A DNA stretch of 64,000 bases from Misgurnus anguillicaudatus (lineage: Eukaryota > Chordata > Actinopteri > Cypriniformes > Cobitidae), in contig NC_073352.2 of assembly GCF_027580225.2 (NCBI RefSeq), forward strand, positions 2,110,501 to 2,174,500, in the 5' to 3' direction. Every line of letters begins with the position of its first letter. Within the stretch, counting starts at the first letter, position 1. Positions 63,867 through 64,000 of the stretch are shown one piece after another. A program made the translations under genes and the position numbers. Under the pieces are notes generated by a model, which was not told the origin of the DNA, did no database searches, and saw only the letters and a list, made by a program, of their open reading frames with translations.

Positions 63867-64000
63867 GTATCTGTTCATTTTTCATTCACAACTTAGAGAC
63901 AGATCATATTGCAGCAAAGTAAAAATATTGTGTCCCAGGTCAGCAATGCCATTATAATAGTCTATTCTAGTCCAGAGCTTTACTCTAAATGATTAACACT

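Overview
This is nuclear DNA from a teleost fish, very probably a cyprinid (zebrafish, carp or goldfish relatives). Three things point there: a spliced vertebrate gene of the FAM199X family, a COMM-domain gene start, and a dense load of fish DNA transposons and short inverted-repeat elements of kinds I recall from cyprinid genomes. The species cannot be fixed from the sequence alone. No rRNA, CRISPR or bacterial-type operon is present.

Layout. 1-25.5 kb is almost wholly nested transposable elements (TEs). It holds a TA-flanked mariner-type MITE, a decayed TE-like reading frame, a long-terminal-inverted-repeat element (4944-9025) carrying two younger insertions, a 0.5-kb palindrome, a cluster of three related hAT-like copies, a four-level 'Russian doll' at 19.7-22.5 kb, and a TTA-flanked Harbinger-like element (22653-25500). 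25.67-26.15 kb, minus strand, holds the first two coding exons of a COMMD5-like gene; its remaining exons are not recognisable in the window. 26.8-34.8 kb is another TE field: a hAT element with a perfect 8-bp duplication, three TTAA-flanked MITEs, a 576-bp hairpin element, and a 5'-truncated LINE with an RNase H fragment.

35.95-50.34 kb, plus strand, holds the best-supported gene, FAM199X, as six coding exons with a continuous 371-codon frame and introns full of TEs. 50.3-60 kb is 3' flank and more TEs, including a second mariner-type MITE copy, a dead Tc1-like transposon with an internal insertion, and palindromic MITEs. 60-63.9 kb holds a small spliced plus-strand gene that I read as a shortened DUF4806-domain gene. 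One of its 3' splice sites lies in the terminus of a palindromic MITE, and an in-frame stop is avoided only by the second of two acceptors 6 bases apart.

The genes do not form a pathway. The notable biology is how TEs have shaped splice sites, promoter-proximal DNA and nested architecture. Many TE boundaries are supported by target-site duplications (TSDs) read directly from the sequence. Family names are assigned from TIR and TSD type and from recall, not from a database search.
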